Origin: CADEED01 sp036274075
GTDB lineage: Bacteria; Pseudomonadota; Gammaproteobacteria; Steroidobacterales; Steroidobacteraceae
DNA: 64,000 nt
Assembly (NCBI GenBank): GCA_036274075.1
Contig: DASUGK010000056.1
Location: 22,943-86,942, forward strand
Direction of reading: 5' to 3'
In this document: positions 25,917 to 34,567 of the stretch, piece after piece
Layout of the letters: each line of letters starts with the position of its first letter
Numbering within the stretch: the first letter of the stretch is position 1
The notes under the pieces: model-generated
Told to the model about the DNA's origin: nothing
Seen by the model: only the letters and a program-made list of their open reading frames with translations
The model's database searches: none
Program-made: the position numbers and the translations under genes

Positions 25917-26363
25917 TTACTTCGGCTCGGTGGCGCCGCGGGTGAGCTGCGCACCGTCGTCGGCGACGAAGATGGCCAGCAGGCTGGCCGGCTCGGTATT
26001 GCTGGCGTTCTCGCTGATGGTGTGCGTGCTGCCCGGCGGTTCGAAGAACCCCTCGCCCGCCGAGTAGACCTTCGCCGGCCCGGTGGCCGAATTCTCCGAA
26101 CGGACGTGCCCGGAGAGCACGTAGGCATAGACGCTGCCCGCGTGTGCGTGGCTCTGGGATTTTCCACCCGGCGCGTATTGCACCAGCACGCCCGTGAGGG
26201 TCTTGCCGGGAACGTTGGGAAGTTTCTCGCTGAAGGCCTGCTTCGCCTGGACCGGCGTCGGCTCGCCCTCGGCTGCGAACAGTTGCGGCAGGCCGAACAG
26301 GCCGGCGGCCAGCGCGAAACCGGCCGCGAACGATGTTAGTTTTCCCGTCGGAATTCTTTTCAT
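25917..26363 (-). CDS. Secreted small cupin protein
   Basis: The 148-residue protein has a signal peptide (SFAAGFALAAGLFGLPQLFA) and a single cupin barrel. The two metal-binding motifs are partly visible in QSHAHAGSVYAYVLSGHV and EGFFEPPGSTHTISEN. Small periplasmic cupins bind metals or small ligands; the substrate cannot be told. The ATG at 26363 has GAGGAGG upstream and lies 26 bases after the stop of the membrane gene, so it probably belongs to the sigma-factor operon. The 190 bases after it (to the HAF copy 2 start) contain no gene. Confidence 0.8.
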   Translation of the reverse strand: MKRIPTGKLTSFAAGFALAAGLFGLPQLFAAEGEPTPVQAKQAFSEKLPNVPGKTLTGVLVQYAPGGKSQSHAHAGSVYAYVLSGHVRSENSATGPAKVYSAGEGFFEPPGSTHTISENASNTEPASLLAIFVADDGAQLTRGATEPK

Positions 26364-26389
26364 GACCGTCCTCCTCTGCGTCGAACGAT

Positions 26390-26977
26390 TCAATTCTCCT
26401 CCGCGCGCGCGGCGAACTGGGCCCGCAGCGCCACGAAGCGGCGCACGCGGCGCCGTGCATACGCGTGGTACACCGCGACACCGATGGCGTACAGGCCGAA
26501 CATGCCCATGGCGGCCGCCACCCGCGCACCGTCATGGTATGCCGCCTGCGCGTCGCCGATGCCGGACGAGTACAGCACCAGCACCCAGACGATGGATGCG
26601 GCGGTCATGAAGTAGTTCGCCCAGGCCATGCGGATGCCGCGCCGCGCGCGGCGCAGCGACAATTCCACGAGCTCCAGCAACGAACCGCTGGCGCCCCGTA
26701 GCGAGAAGCGCCGCGTCCACCACGATGCACCGACGCCGACCAGCGCCAGCACGATGTACAACGACCCGACCGCGGCCTGTCCCATGGCGATCTGGATGAT
26801 GCCGAGCACCGTGATCAGCAGCAGCGCCGCGACCTCGAGACCGAGCCACGCCCAGCTGCCGATCATTCGCAGTCTCAGGCCCCAGCGCAGCTGCTGTGTC
26901 ATGAGCATCTCGGCGACGGACGTCGACTTCCACTGGATCTTCATGGCTTGCCACTCCTCGTGTTCGTTCGGGTTCAT
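26390..26977 (-). CDS. Four-helix membrane protein, probable anti-sigma partner
   Basis: This 195-residue protein has an N-terminal soluble helix (MKIQWKSTSVAEML) that could bind the sigma factor. Two membrane helices (about 40-62 and 69-87) are followed by a long basic helix (100-120, ELVELSLRRARRGIRM). Two more membrane helices (121-138 and 154-172) precede a basic tail. It overlaps the ECF sigma gene by four bases (ATGA), the usual arrangement for an anti-sigma factor. It has no zinc-binding anti-sigma motif. The membrane part of the fused protein at 22248-23330 has the same order of elements. Confidence 0.72.
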   Translation of the reverse strand: MNPNEHEEWQAMKIQWKSTSVAEMLMTQQLRWGLRLRMIGSWAWLGLEVAALLLITVLGIIQIAMGQAAVGSLYIVLALVGVGASWWTRRFSLRGASGSLLELVELSLRRARRGIRMAWANYFMTAASIVWVLVLYSSGIGDAQAAYHDGARVAAAMGMFGLYAIGVAVYHAYARRRVRRFVALRAQFAARAEEN

Positions 26978-27474
26978 GAGGCCTCCCGCTGCATGAGCTC
27001 GCGCAACAGGCCGCGCGCCCGATTGAGGCGCACGCCCACGACGTTTGCGTTGAGGCCGAGCAAGGCAGCGATTTCGGATGGGGAAAAGTCTTCGAGCATG
27101 AGCACCACGGGCTGCCGGTAGATCAGGGGCAGCCGTTGCACGGCCGCGAGCAGCGAACCTCGTTCGGCGCTGGCCATGGCGATGGACTCCGGCGGCGGCT
27201 CCTGGTCGACCAGGTCGGTGCTGAGCGCTTCGCGTTGCGGCTGGCGGGCGCGTCGCGCCACGTGCGAGATGGCGCGGAATTGCGCGATGCGCGCGACGAA
27301 AGTCTTGAGCGAAGCTTCGGCGCGATACGCGGGCAACGCACGCCAGATCGCGAACCAGGCTTCCTGCGCGAGGTCCCGGGCCAGGTCACGGTCGCGTTCG
27401 TAGCTGGCGCAGATGCGCACCACCATGACCTGGTACTCGGAAACCAGGTCCTCGAAGCGCGCGTGCTGACTCAC
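26974..27474 (-). CDS. ECF RNA polymerase sigma factor
   Basis: The 166-residue protein has sigma region 2 (FEDLVSEYQVMVVRICASYE to EAWFAIWRALPAYRAEASL) and region 4 (AAVQRLPLIYRQPVVLMLED with helix-turn-helix SPSEIAALLGLNANVVGVRL). It would direct RNA polymerase to a small regulon, probably including this locus, although I found no convincing ECF promoter. It is followed with overlap by its likely membrane anti-sigma factor. ssb lies upstream on the same strand, 65 bases away. Confidence 0.9.
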   Translation of the reverse strand: MSQHARFEDLVSEYQVMVVRICASYERDRDLARDLAQEAWFAIWRALPAYRAEASLKTFVARIAQFRAISHVARRARQPQREALSTDLVDQEPPPESIAMASAERGSLLAAVQRLPLIYRQPVVLMLEDFSPSEIAALLGLNANVVGVRLNRARGLLRELMQREAS

Positions 27475-27539
27475 GTGGGCGTCCTCATGGAGACAACAGT
27501 CTCCGCGGGCGCCCGATTCTTACCGGCTAGCCAAGTCGT

Positions 27540-28046
27540 TCAGAACGGGATGTCGTCGTCGAAGTCGCCGCCGCCCTTCTCGCCGCCACCACCGCTGGGC
27601 GGACCCTGGTCGTAATCATCCGGCGGGCCGGACTGGCCGCCGCCACCGCCGCGGCGCGAGCCACCACCACCACCGCCGTAATCGCCACCGCCGCCGCCCA
27701 TGCCGCCACCGCGGCTGTCGAGCATCTGCATGTCGCTGGCGATGATTTCCGTGGTGTAGCGGTCGTTGCCCTGCTTGTCCTGCCACTTGCGCGTGCGCAG
27801 CGAGCCTTCGATGTAGACCTTGCTTCCCTTCTTGAGGTATTCGCCGGCGATTTCACCGAGGCGACCGAACATGGCCACGCTGTGCCACTCGGTACGCTCC
27901 TTCTGCTCCCCCGACTGCTTGTCTTTCCAGTTCTCGCTGGTCGCCACGCGGATGTTCGCCACCGTGACGCCCGAGGGCATGGAGCGCGTCTCCGGGTCTG
28001 CGCCCAGATTGCCGATCAGAATGACTTTGTTGACTCCGCGCGCCAT
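27540..28046 (-). CDS. ssb: Single-stranded DNA-binding protein
   Basis: SSB coats single-stranded DNA during replication and repair. The OB-fold begins ARGVNKVILIGNLGADPE and includes RTEWHSVAMFGRLGEIAGEY. A long glycine-rich linker ends in the acidic protein-binding tip DFDDDIPF. The ATG at 28046 gives the family start and 168 residues. An ATG 15 bases upstream would add only KGTG-type residues; AAGGG before the second ATG supports the shorter form. Confidence 0.97.
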   Translation of the reverse strand: MARGVNKVILIGNLGADPETRSMPSGVTVANIRVATSENWKDKQSGEQKERTEWHSVAMFGRLGEIAGEYLKKGSKVYIEGSLRTRKWQDKQGNDRYTTEIIASDMQMLDSRGGGMGGGGGDYGGGGGGSRRGGGGGQSGPPDDYDQGPPSGGGGEKGGGDFDDDIPF

Positions 28047-28215
28047 GCCTGTGCCCTTCATCGTTAATAACAGGGCGGCGATTGTACGGGCCCGCTTGCC
28101 GGAGCAATAGACGCGTTTCTTCCCATGCGCCGCCGATTCTGCTGTTCAAATCTTGACCACTCACGCTCGCGCCGATCTTTCCTCGCCGCAGCTTCTCCGC
28201 GTAACCTGCGGAAAT

Positions 28216-29343
28216 ATGACCGAAAGCCGCACGCGCGTCCTGTTGCTCGGCGCCTATGGATTCTTCGGCAGGCGCATCGCCGCCGGCCTGGTGCGCAATC
28301 CGCGCGTGCAATTGATCCTCGCCGGCCGCGATGTCGCCAAGGCCACGGCGCTCGCCTACCAGCTCGGGCTCAGCGCCGACGCCGCGCGGCGTGTCGCGGC
28401 CGACGATCCGCGACTCGGCCTCCTGCTCCGCAAGCTCGGCGTGAACGTCCTGATCCACACCGCCGGGCCCTTCCAGGGACAGGACTACCACGTGGCGCGC
28501 GCGGCCATCGATGCGGGTTGTCACTACCTCGATCTCGCCGACGGCCGCCAGTTCGTCACCGGCATTTCGCAGCTCGACGCGGCGGCGCGTGCCGCGAAAC
28601 TCGCCGTCGTGACCGGGGTGAGCACGCTGCCCGCGTTGTCGTGCGCGGTGGTCGATCGATACCGCGAGTCCTTCTCGCGGCTGGATTCGGTGCGCATCGG
28701 CATCAGCTCCGGCGCGCTGGTGCCGGGCATCGCCACGATGCGCGCGGTGTTCGGTTACGTCGGCCAGCCCATCCAGATGCTGCGGGAGGGCCAATGGGTC
28801 GACGTGCCGGGCTGGCTCGATCGGCAGACACACGATTTTCCCCGGCCGGTGGGACGGCGGCTGCTCGGAGCCTGTGACGTCCCCGATCTCATCCTGTTGC
28901 CGCGTCGTCACGCGGGACTGAAGACCATGACTTTCCACGCCGGCTTCGCCAGCGACTCCGGCCACAAGGCCGTCGAACTACTGGCGCGCCAGGTGGACTC
29001 GGGAAGAATCTCGAGCGCATTGCCTTTCGCCAGGCTCTGCTACCGGCTCGCGAGCCTCCTGCAGTCCCTGCTGAGCGACAGCGGCGGCATGTACGTCAAG
29101 CTCGACGGACTAGACGTCGACGGCGAAGCGCAACACCTCACCTGGATGGTGCTGGCCGGCGACAATCACGGGCCGCACATTCCGTGCGGACCCGCCATCG
29201 CGCTGACCGGCAAGATCGCCGCGGGTCATCCGCCACCCGCCGGTGCGCAACCCTGCATGGGAATGCTGACGGTGGATGAAATCCTCGGCGCGCTGAAAGG
29301 CCTGCGGATCCGCGAAGTCCTGCCGCTGCAGAACGCGCGCTGA
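28216..29343 (+). CDS. Saccharopine-dehydrogenase-like NAD(P)-binding protein
   Basis: The 375-residue protein starts with a Rossmann nucleotide-binding motif, VLLLGAYGFFGRRIAAGL, then LAGRDVAKATALA and HTAGPFQGQDYHVARAAIDA. This is the layout of the saccharopine dehydrogenase-like/trans-enoyl-reductase group. The substrate is unknown and no pathway partner lies beside it. The ATG at 28216 (MTESRTRVLL) was chosen because it sits immediately before the Rossmann strand; GCGGAAAT precedes it. It is divergent from ssb across 169 bases. Confidence 0.8.
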   Translation: MTESRTRVLLLGAYGFFGRRIAAGLVRNPRVQLILAGRDVAKATALAYQLGLSADAARRVAADDPRLGLLLRKLGVNVLIHTAGPFQGQDYHVARAAIDAGCHYLDLADGRQFVTGISQLDAAARAAKLAVVTGVSTLPALSCAVVDRYRESFSRLDSVRIGISSGALVPGIATMRAVFGYVGQPIQMLREGQWVDVPGWLDRQTHDFPRPVGRRLLGACDVPDLILLPRRHAGLKTMTFHAGFASDSGHKAVELLARQVDSGRISSALPFARLCYRLASLLQSLLSDSGGMYVKLDGLDVDGEAQHLTWMVLAGDNHGPHIPCGPAIALTGKIAAGHPPPAGAQPCMGMLTVDEILGALKGLRIREVLPLQNAR

Positions 29344-29366
29344 GAGACGGCCCTCCGGTTGCGCGG

Positions 29367-29579
29367 CTAGCGGAAATTGCCCCAGCGCACCGGGCCTGCC
29401 GGGTATTGCGCAGCGTCATCGCCCACCTCGGACTGGGCACGATCCGCCACGTGCTTCGCGACGTCGGGATCGACCACGCAACCGTCCACGGGCGTCTGGC
29501 CTTCGGCCAGCCTTTCGAGCAGGCGGACCAGCAGCGAGTCGTGGAATCCGGGAAGTATCGTCATCTTGCTTGCCTTCAT
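29367..29579 (-). CDS. Small hypothetical protein (70 residues)
   Basis: I do not recognise this protein. It has no signal peptide or membrane helix. The sequence includes PGFHDSLLVRLLERLAEGQT and VVDPDVAKHVADRAQSEVGD, which looks like a soluble helical fold. The ATG has a strong ribosome site (AAGGAGGAAGC), which is why I call it a real gene. It is divergent from the WYL regulator (93 bases between starts), so it may be its target. It converges with the saccharopine-like gene. Confidence 0.6.
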   Translation of the reverse strand: MKASKMTILPGFHDSLLVRLLERLAEGQTPVDGCVVDPDVAKHVADRAQSEVGDDAAQYPAGPVRWGNFR

Positions 29580-29672
29580 GCTTCCTCCTTGCCGCGACGG
29601 GCTATCTACCGGCAGACAGGCTAGCGCCGATCTAGGACAATACCTGCCCTAAATGAGCGCGAGACTTTCGCC

Positions 29673-30626
29673 ATGCCCAAACCCGCCACGCGCGTACTGT
29701 CCCTGCTCGAAATGCTGCAGTCGCGGGAAGTCACCGGCGGTGCCGAACTGGCGCGGGCGCTGGAAGTGGACCGACGCACGCTGCGCCGCTACGTGGTGAT
29801 GCTCGAGGAGCTCGGCATTCCCATCGTCACCACCCAGGGCCGCTACGGCGGCTACCAGGTGGTGCCGGGATTCAAGCTGCCGCCCATGATCTTCTCCGAC
29901 CAGGAAGCGCTGGCCCTGGCCGTGGGCCTGATGGCCGCGCGCGGCCTGGGACTCGCGGAGTCGATGCCGGCGGTGGCCAGCGCCCGCGCCAAGATGGAAC
30001 GCGTGTTCCCGCTCAAGCTCAAGCAGCGCCTGCGCGCCGTGGACGAAAGCATCGCGCTCGAGCTCGCGCGCCCGGTGGCGGTGATCGACCAGCAGGTGCT
30101 CGGACTGCTGTGCACCGCGACGCAGGAACACCGCCGCGTGCGCATGGCGTACCAGTCGCGTGGCGAAGCGCACACGGAGCGCGAGTTCGATCCTTACGGC
30201 CTCGTGTATCGCGCGGGCCGCTGGTACATCGTGGGCTGGTGCCACCTGCGCCGCGGGCTGCGCTCATTCCGCCTGGATCGCGTGTCCTCGGCCATCGGCC
30301 TCCCGACGCAGTTCGAGCGGCCGGCGGATTTCGACGCGCTCGCGTACCTCAAGGATTCCATCGCGATGATTCCGCGCGCGCACAGCGTGGAGGTGTTGTT
30401 GCACACCGATCTCGCCACCGCGCAGAAGGCGTTGGTGGCCGGCGTCGGCGTGCTCGAATGGCAGTATGACGGTGTCCTGTTGCGCGGCCAGGCGGACGAT
30501 CTCGACTGGATCGCGCGCGAGCTGGCCCGCCTGCCCTTCGATTTCTCCGTGCGCGCGCCCGCGGCATTGCGCGGCGCGCTGGGCCACGTTGCCCGGCGCC
30601 TGGAGCGGCTCGCCCGCGCCGTCTAG
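29673..30626 (+). CDS. YafY-type HTH-WYL transcriptional regulator
   Basis: The 317-residue protein has an N-terminal winged helix (about 1-60, TGGAELARALEVDRRTLRRY). A WYL domain follows (about 140-225, with EREFDPYGLVYRAGRWYIVG), and a C-terminal WCX extension. WYL proteins bind DNA and sense nucleic acids or other ligands. Its target is unknown; the divergent 70-residue gene is the nearest candidate. Its last four bases overlap the end of the convergent DUF4328 gene. Confidence 0.9.
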   Translation: MPKPATRVLSLLEMLQSREVTGGAELARALEVDRRTLRRYVVMLEELGIPIVTTQGRYGGYQVVPGFKLPPMIFSDQEALALAVGLMAARGLGLAESMPAVASARAKMERVFPLKLKQRLRAVDESIALELARPVAVIDQQVLGLLCTATQEHRRVRMAYQSRGEAHTEREFDPYGLVYRAGRWYIVGWCHLRRGLRSFRLDRVSSAIGLPTQFERPADFDALAYLKDSIAMIPRAHSVEVLLHTDLATAQKALVAGVGVLEWQYDGVLLRGQADDLDWIARELARLPFDFSVRAPAALRGALGHVARRLERLARAV

Positions 30627-31312
30627 GCGGTCGCGGGAGTGGCCGCCGGCTCCGGCACGAAGGCCAGCTTCTGCAGCGCCGTCAGCTTCCTGACCATCAT
30701 GATGAATACCGCGAGCAGCGGCAGGCTGAGGACGTCGGACCACATCGTGACCAGGTTCGCCGCGATCAATTCGCCCACCCCATCGGCGCGAAGGGTCATC
30801 CGGAAGGCTGCGTTCGCTACCAGGTTGCCGGCGATCCACAGAAACCACCAGACGCCTAACAAGACCTCCCAGCTGTCGGAGCTGTCGCCCGCCTGTTCTG
30901 CCGTGTTGCGCCAGATCTCCTTCATGGCCTGGAAGGGCTTCCAGATCATCATGATGGGAACGAAATACCAGCCCACCGACCAGCCCGGCGTGAACTCCAT
31001 GTAGCGTGCCTTGATGCTGGTGTTGTAGCTGGAACGGTAGATCCACATGAGGATGAGCACGCCGCTGGCGATGAAGACTCCCGACTGGCCGAAGCCGATG
31101 AATTCCTGGCGCCGGTCGCTGGCCCCGGCGGCGGCCATCATCGCTTCGTCGGATTCGAAGGCGCCGGCCTGCATGTCCAGCAACAGGTTGCGCTCGAGCA
31201 AACCACTCCACAACGCCGCGGCCGTGAACACGATCTGCGCGTACAGCAGCCAGAGCGTCCACTGCGTGAGCTGCGTGGAGTCGCGATACTGGTCCTCCGG
31301 ATGTCCCGCCAT
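30623..31312 (-). CDS. DUF4328 membrane protein
   Basis: The 229-residue protein has about five to six membrane helices and the DUF4328 hallmark segment TPGWSVGWYFVPIMMIWKPF followed by MKEIWR. DUF4328 proteins are integral inner-membrane proteins without known function. It ends in a proline/alanine tail. Neighbours give no strong hint: it converges with the WYL regulator and lies 57 bases after the piuC-like gene's end. Confidence 0.82.
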   Translation of the reverse strand: MAGHPEDQYRDSTQLTQWTLWLLYAQIVFTAAALWSGLLERNLLLDMQAGAFESDEAMMAAAGASDRRQEFIGFGQSGVFIASGVLILMWIYRSSYNTSIKARYMEFTPGWSVGWYFVPIMMIWKPFQAMKEIWRNTAEQAGDSSDSWEVLLGVWWFLWIAGNLVANAAFRMTLRADGVGELIAANLVTMWSDVLSLPLLAVFIMMVRKLTALQKLAFVPEPAATPATA

Positions 31313-31369
31313 GGTTCCTCCCCGGGAATGCGCCGTGTTGATGTTGTTATCGGCGCGCCGGCAGTTATA

Positions 31370-32050
31370 TCAGATCTCCGACCACATCCTCAGCAGGTTG
31401 TGATAATGGCCGGCCAGCGCCACGGTGTCCTCGCTTTCACCGTGCCTGCCGCGGATCTTCTGGATGGTCTGGTCGAGCCGGAACAGGTGCTCGCGATGCC
31501 GGTCGTCCGGGATCATGCTCTGGGTCCAGAAGAACGACGAGGTGCGGCAGCCGCGCGTCACCGGGTTCACGCGGTGCAGGCTGCCCGAGGTATAGAGAAT
31601 CAGGTCGCCCGCCGGTAGTTTGACCGCGTGCTCGCCGTAGGTATCGGAGACCACCAGCTCGCCGCCGTCGTATTCCTCCGGTTCGCTCAGGAACAGCGTC
31701 GAGGACAGGTCCGTGCGGATGAAGTGCGAGCTGCCGGGGACGGCGCGCACCGCGCCGTCGATGTGCGTGCCGTACTGCTCGCCGCCCTCGTAGCGGTTGA
31801 ACAGCGGTGGCACGGTCTTGAGCGGCAGTGCGGCGGAGAAGAACAGGGGATGACGCGCCAACGCGGTGAGGATCATCTCGCCGAGTTGCCGACCGACGGG
31901 GGACAGCTCCGGCAGCTGGCGGTTGCGCTTCACCAGCGCGCCCTGCTCGCCCACCGTGCCCTTGCCATCGGCCCAGTCAGCCGAATCGAGCAGGCGGCGG
32001 GCTTCCGCCACCTGCTCCTTCGCCAGGATCTTCGGGACGTGCAGCATCAT
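31370..32050 (-). CDS. piuC: Fe(II)/2-oxoglutarate dioxygenase, PiuC/PKHD type
   Basis: The 226-residue protein carries the iron ligands H96-x-D98 (YGTHIDGAVR) and H159 (SGSLHRVNP), and the 2-oxoglutarate-binding R166 of the PKHD-type hydroxylases. PiuC/YbiX proteins accompany catecholate-siderophore TonB receptors such as PiuA and Fiu. They are thought to modify the receptor or its ligand, but their substrate is not known. Here too it lies 24 bases downstream of such a receptor on the same strand, so the two are probably one iron-regulated operon. Confidence 0.92.
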   Translation of the reverse strand: MMLHVPKILAKEQVAEARRLLDSADWADGKGTVGEQGALVKRNRQLPELSPVGRQLGEMILTALARHPLFFSAALPLKTVPPLFNRYEGGEQYGTHIDGAVRAVPGSSHFIRTDLSSTLFLSEPEEYDGGELVVSDTYGEHAVKLPAGDLILYTSGSLHRVNPVTRGCRTSSFFWTQSMIPDDRHREHLFRLDQTIQKIRGRHGESEDTVALAGHYHNLLRMWSEI

Positions 32051-32074
32051 GCCGGGAATGCTCGCACGCGCGCC

Positions 32075-34378
32075 TCAGAACGTGAAGTTCACCGTCAGCA
32101 GCGCCGAGCGCGGGATGCCGGGTGAGTAACGCGCGCCGCTGTTGTTGAGCGCCGCGACGTACAACTCGTCCGTGAGGTTGTAGCCGTTGAGCTGCAGGTT
32201 CACGTTGTCGTTGATGGCATAGGACAACATGGCATCCACCACCCAGTAGTCAGGCGCGGCCAGCATGTTGGTCTTGTCCGGCGGCGGCGGGATGTTGGCC
32301 GGGTTGGTGCTGACCTGGCGGTCGACACTGTCGACGTAGCGCACGCCACCGCCGATCGAGAGCCCGAAGGGTGTGTGGTACGTGGTCCAGCTCGTGAAGG
32401 TCAGCTCCGGCGTCCAGCTGATGTCCAGCCCCTGCTGGTTCGCCAGGCCGCGGATGATCTTCGAGTCCATGTTCGCGACGCCGGCAGAAATCTCCCAGTA
32501 GTCGGTGAGTTTGCCGACCACGCCGAGCTCGATGCCTTCGACCCTGCGCTCGCCGACCTGAAGGATGACGGTGGCATCGTTCGGGTCCTGCCACAGCTCG
32601 TTCTCGTTGGTGCTGTGGAAGACCGCGCCGGTGACGGCAATGGCGCCGTCGCGGAATTCCCACTTGGCACCGAGCTCGTAGTTGGTGCCCTTTTGCGGAT
32701 CGAGGTGCGGCTGGTTGGCATTGTTCACCGACGAGCTCAGCAGGAAATTCGTGCCGCCCGGGGGCTGCTGCGAAATGGCGTGCGAGACATAGAGGCTGCC
32801 GTTCTCGACCGGCTTGTACAGCAGGCCGACCTTGTACGAGAACAGCGTGTCATCGACTTGCATGTTGGCAGGCACCAGCGTGCCCACGGGCAGGGTCGGA
32901 TGTGATTCGAGCGTCGAGAACACCGCGGAATCGAAATCGGTCTCGAAGGTGTCGACGCGGAATCCGCCGGTGAACTGCCACTTCTCGGCGAAATCCATGG
33001 TGTCGAACAGGTAGATGCCGGCGGTCTGCGTTTCACCGCGCGTGAAGCGGCCATCCCGGGCCGGCGCATAGGCGGTCAACGAATCGTTGCGGTTCGGGTG
33101 GTAGACATTGGCAGGAGCCGCCGTGCCGAGCCCGACGTAGGTCGGGTTGTACTGCTCTTCGTCGATGAACTCGAAGCCGCCGGTAATGGCGTGGTTGACC
33201 CCGCCGGTGCTCACGTTCCAGGCGATGTTGGTCTGGTTGGTGAGCAGCGTGTTGTCCTGGAACTTCGCCTGGCGGGTGCGCGCCACCGTCCACGCGTCGG
33301 GATCCGGATCGGTCACCGTCAGCGCGTTCACGCCGGTGAGCACGTAGAACTGGTGCAGCTTGCCGTAGCGCGTGGTGTTGCGCAGCGAGACGGAATCGTT
33401 GAAGTCGTGCTCGATGCGCGCGGTGAACTGCGTGCCCCTGATTTCCTCGAAGTCGCTGGCGAAGCCGTAGAAATTCTCGGAGTTCACCCGCTCGGGAACG
33501 ACGCCGGCATTCGGGCCCGGCGACGGGTTGGGAGGCAGCGGGTCGGAGTCGAACGCGGGGTTGTAGAAGCCCTCGAGTCCGAGCGTCGAGACGCCGCCGT
33601 CGGGGATGTTGTCCTGCTCGGTGTGCAGCAGATAGAAATAGGTGCGCGTGTCGCTCTCGAGGCCGAAGGCCAGGGACGGCGCGATGGCCCAGCCCTGGCG
33701 TTCGATGAAATCGCGGCCGTCGACGTCGCCGTCCTGGCCCATCACGTTGAGGCGGAATGCGGCGCCGGTGCCCTCGATGCGATGGTTGAGGTCGCCGGTG
33801 ACGCGCGCGTTCTGCGCCGTGCCGTAACTCGCGGTGCCGCCGACGAAGTCTGAGATGCCGGGCACCTTGCTCGCCATGTTCACGTAGCCGGACGCGGCGC
33901 CGCGGCCGTAGTCGGGACCCGCGGGGCCCTTGGCGACTTCCACCTGCTCGGTGTTGAACACGTCGCGAGTGACGGTGCCGAGGTCGCGGATGCCGTCGAT
34001 GAAGATCGAACCCTGCGTGTCGAAGCCACGCATGAATATGGAATCGCCGGTGGCGGTGTTGCCGTTCTCGCCGAGCAGGAAGGTGACGCCGGGGGTGTTG
34101 CGCAGCGCCTGCGAGAGCGACGTGGCGCCCTGCTGCTGCAACACTTCCTTGCTGACCACTGCGATGGTCTGCGGCGTGTCGATGAGGTCCCGCGTGAACT
34201 TGGGCGACGAGACGCGATCGACCTTAGGTGTCTCCTCGGGCTCGGTGGCCTCGACGGAGATCTTCGACATCGTCTTGGCTTCTTCCGTGCCCGTGCCGCC
34301 CGCTGACTGGGCCTGGGCAGCGGCCGCGGCGAGCGCAAGGCTCACGGCCACCGCAATACGCGAATCCTGGATCGACAA
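32075..34378 (-). CDS. TonB-dependent siderophore receptor (Fiu/PiuA-like)
   Basis: This 767-residue outer-membrane receptor has a signal peptide (IAVAVSLALAAAAAQAQ) and a plug domain (about 50-170, with TPQTIAVVSKEVLQQQGATS, then DSIFMRGFDTQGSIFIDGIR). A 22-stranded barrel follows, ending in the aromatic ALLTVNFTF. The order with piuC suggests catecholate-type ferric siderophores. The start is TTG at 34378 with GGGAGAG upstream; there is no better ATG. A promoter with two overlapping Fur-like boxes lies about 120 bases upstream. Confidence 0.93.
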   Translation of the reverse strand: MSIQDSRIAVAVSLALAAAAAQAQSAGGTGTEEAKTMSKISVEATEPEETPKVDRVSSPKFTRDLIDTPQTIAVVSKEVLQQQGATSLSQALRNTPGVTFLLGENGNTATGDSIFMRGFDTQGSIFIDGIRDLGTVTRDVFNTEQVEVAKGPAGPDYGRGAASGYVNMASKVPGISDFVGGTASYGTAQNARVTGDLNHRIEGTGAAFRLNVMGQDGDVDGRDFIERQGWAIAPSLAFGLESDTRTYFYLLHTEQDNIPDGGVSTLGLEGFYNPAFDSDPLPPNPSPGPNAGVVPERVNSENFYGFASDFEEIRGTQFTARIEHDFNDSVSLRNTTRYGKLHQFYVLTGVNALTVTDPDPDAWTVARTRQAKFQDNTLLTNQTNIAWNVSTGGVNHAITGGFEFIDEEQYNPTYVGLGTAAPANVYHPNRNDSLTAYAPARDGRFTRGETQTAGIYLFDTMDFAEKWQFTGGFRVDTFETDFDSAVFSTLESHPTLPVGTLVPANMQVDDTLFSYKVGLLYKPVENGSLYVSHAISQQPPGGTNFLLSSSVNNANQPHLDPQKGTNYELGAKWEFRDGAIAVTGAVFHSTNENELWQDPNDATVILQVGERRVEGIELGVVGKLTDYWEISAGVANMDSKIIRGLANQQGLDISWTPELTFTSWTTYHTPFGLSIGGGVRYVDSVDRQVSTNPANIPPPPDKTNMLAAPDYWVVDAMLSYAINDNVNLQLNGYNLTDELYVAALNNSGARYSPGIPRSALLTVNFTF

Positions 34379-34489
34379 GATGACTCTCCCGAGTGAACTG
34401 GATGTGCCTGCTCGCGCTGGCTATCCCGGTGGGAGTGGCTGGCGTCGCGAAGCGCTGCCACGGCCACTACCGCTCAGCACTGGGGGCGC

Positions 34490-34532
34490 ATGTTATTGCG
34501 AATCATTCTTGTTCGCAACCGAGAACGATTGC
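34490..34532 (-). promoter_or_regulatory. Promoter with two overlapping Fur-box-like palindromes
   Basis: On the minus strand a -35 TTGCGA (34513-34518) and a -10 TAACAT (34490-34495) are separated by exactly 17 bases. The palindrome GCGAATCATTCTTGTTCGC (34498-34516, plus-strand reading) fills the spacer. A second, GCAACCGAGAACGATTGC (34515-34532), overlaps the -35. Both resemble the GCAAATGAGAATCATTTGC-like Fur consensus. Iron-bound Fur would block RNA polymerase here. The start site would be about 105 bases before the receptor's TTG. Confidence 0.65.
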
Positions 34533-34556
34533 TATTTGACACTTTATATACGGTGA

Positions 34557-34567
34557 AAATGGGGTCA
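34557..34567 (-). repeat. Half copy of the TGACCCCATTT palindrome at the zwf stop codon
   Basis: The 11 bases TGACCCCATTT (minus strand) equal the right half of the palindrome found inside lptE (9790-9810). They begin with the stop codon of zwf itself. One half only is present, so it is a remnant or a chance match; eleven exact bases next to a stop codon make chance less likely. Confidence 0.4.
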
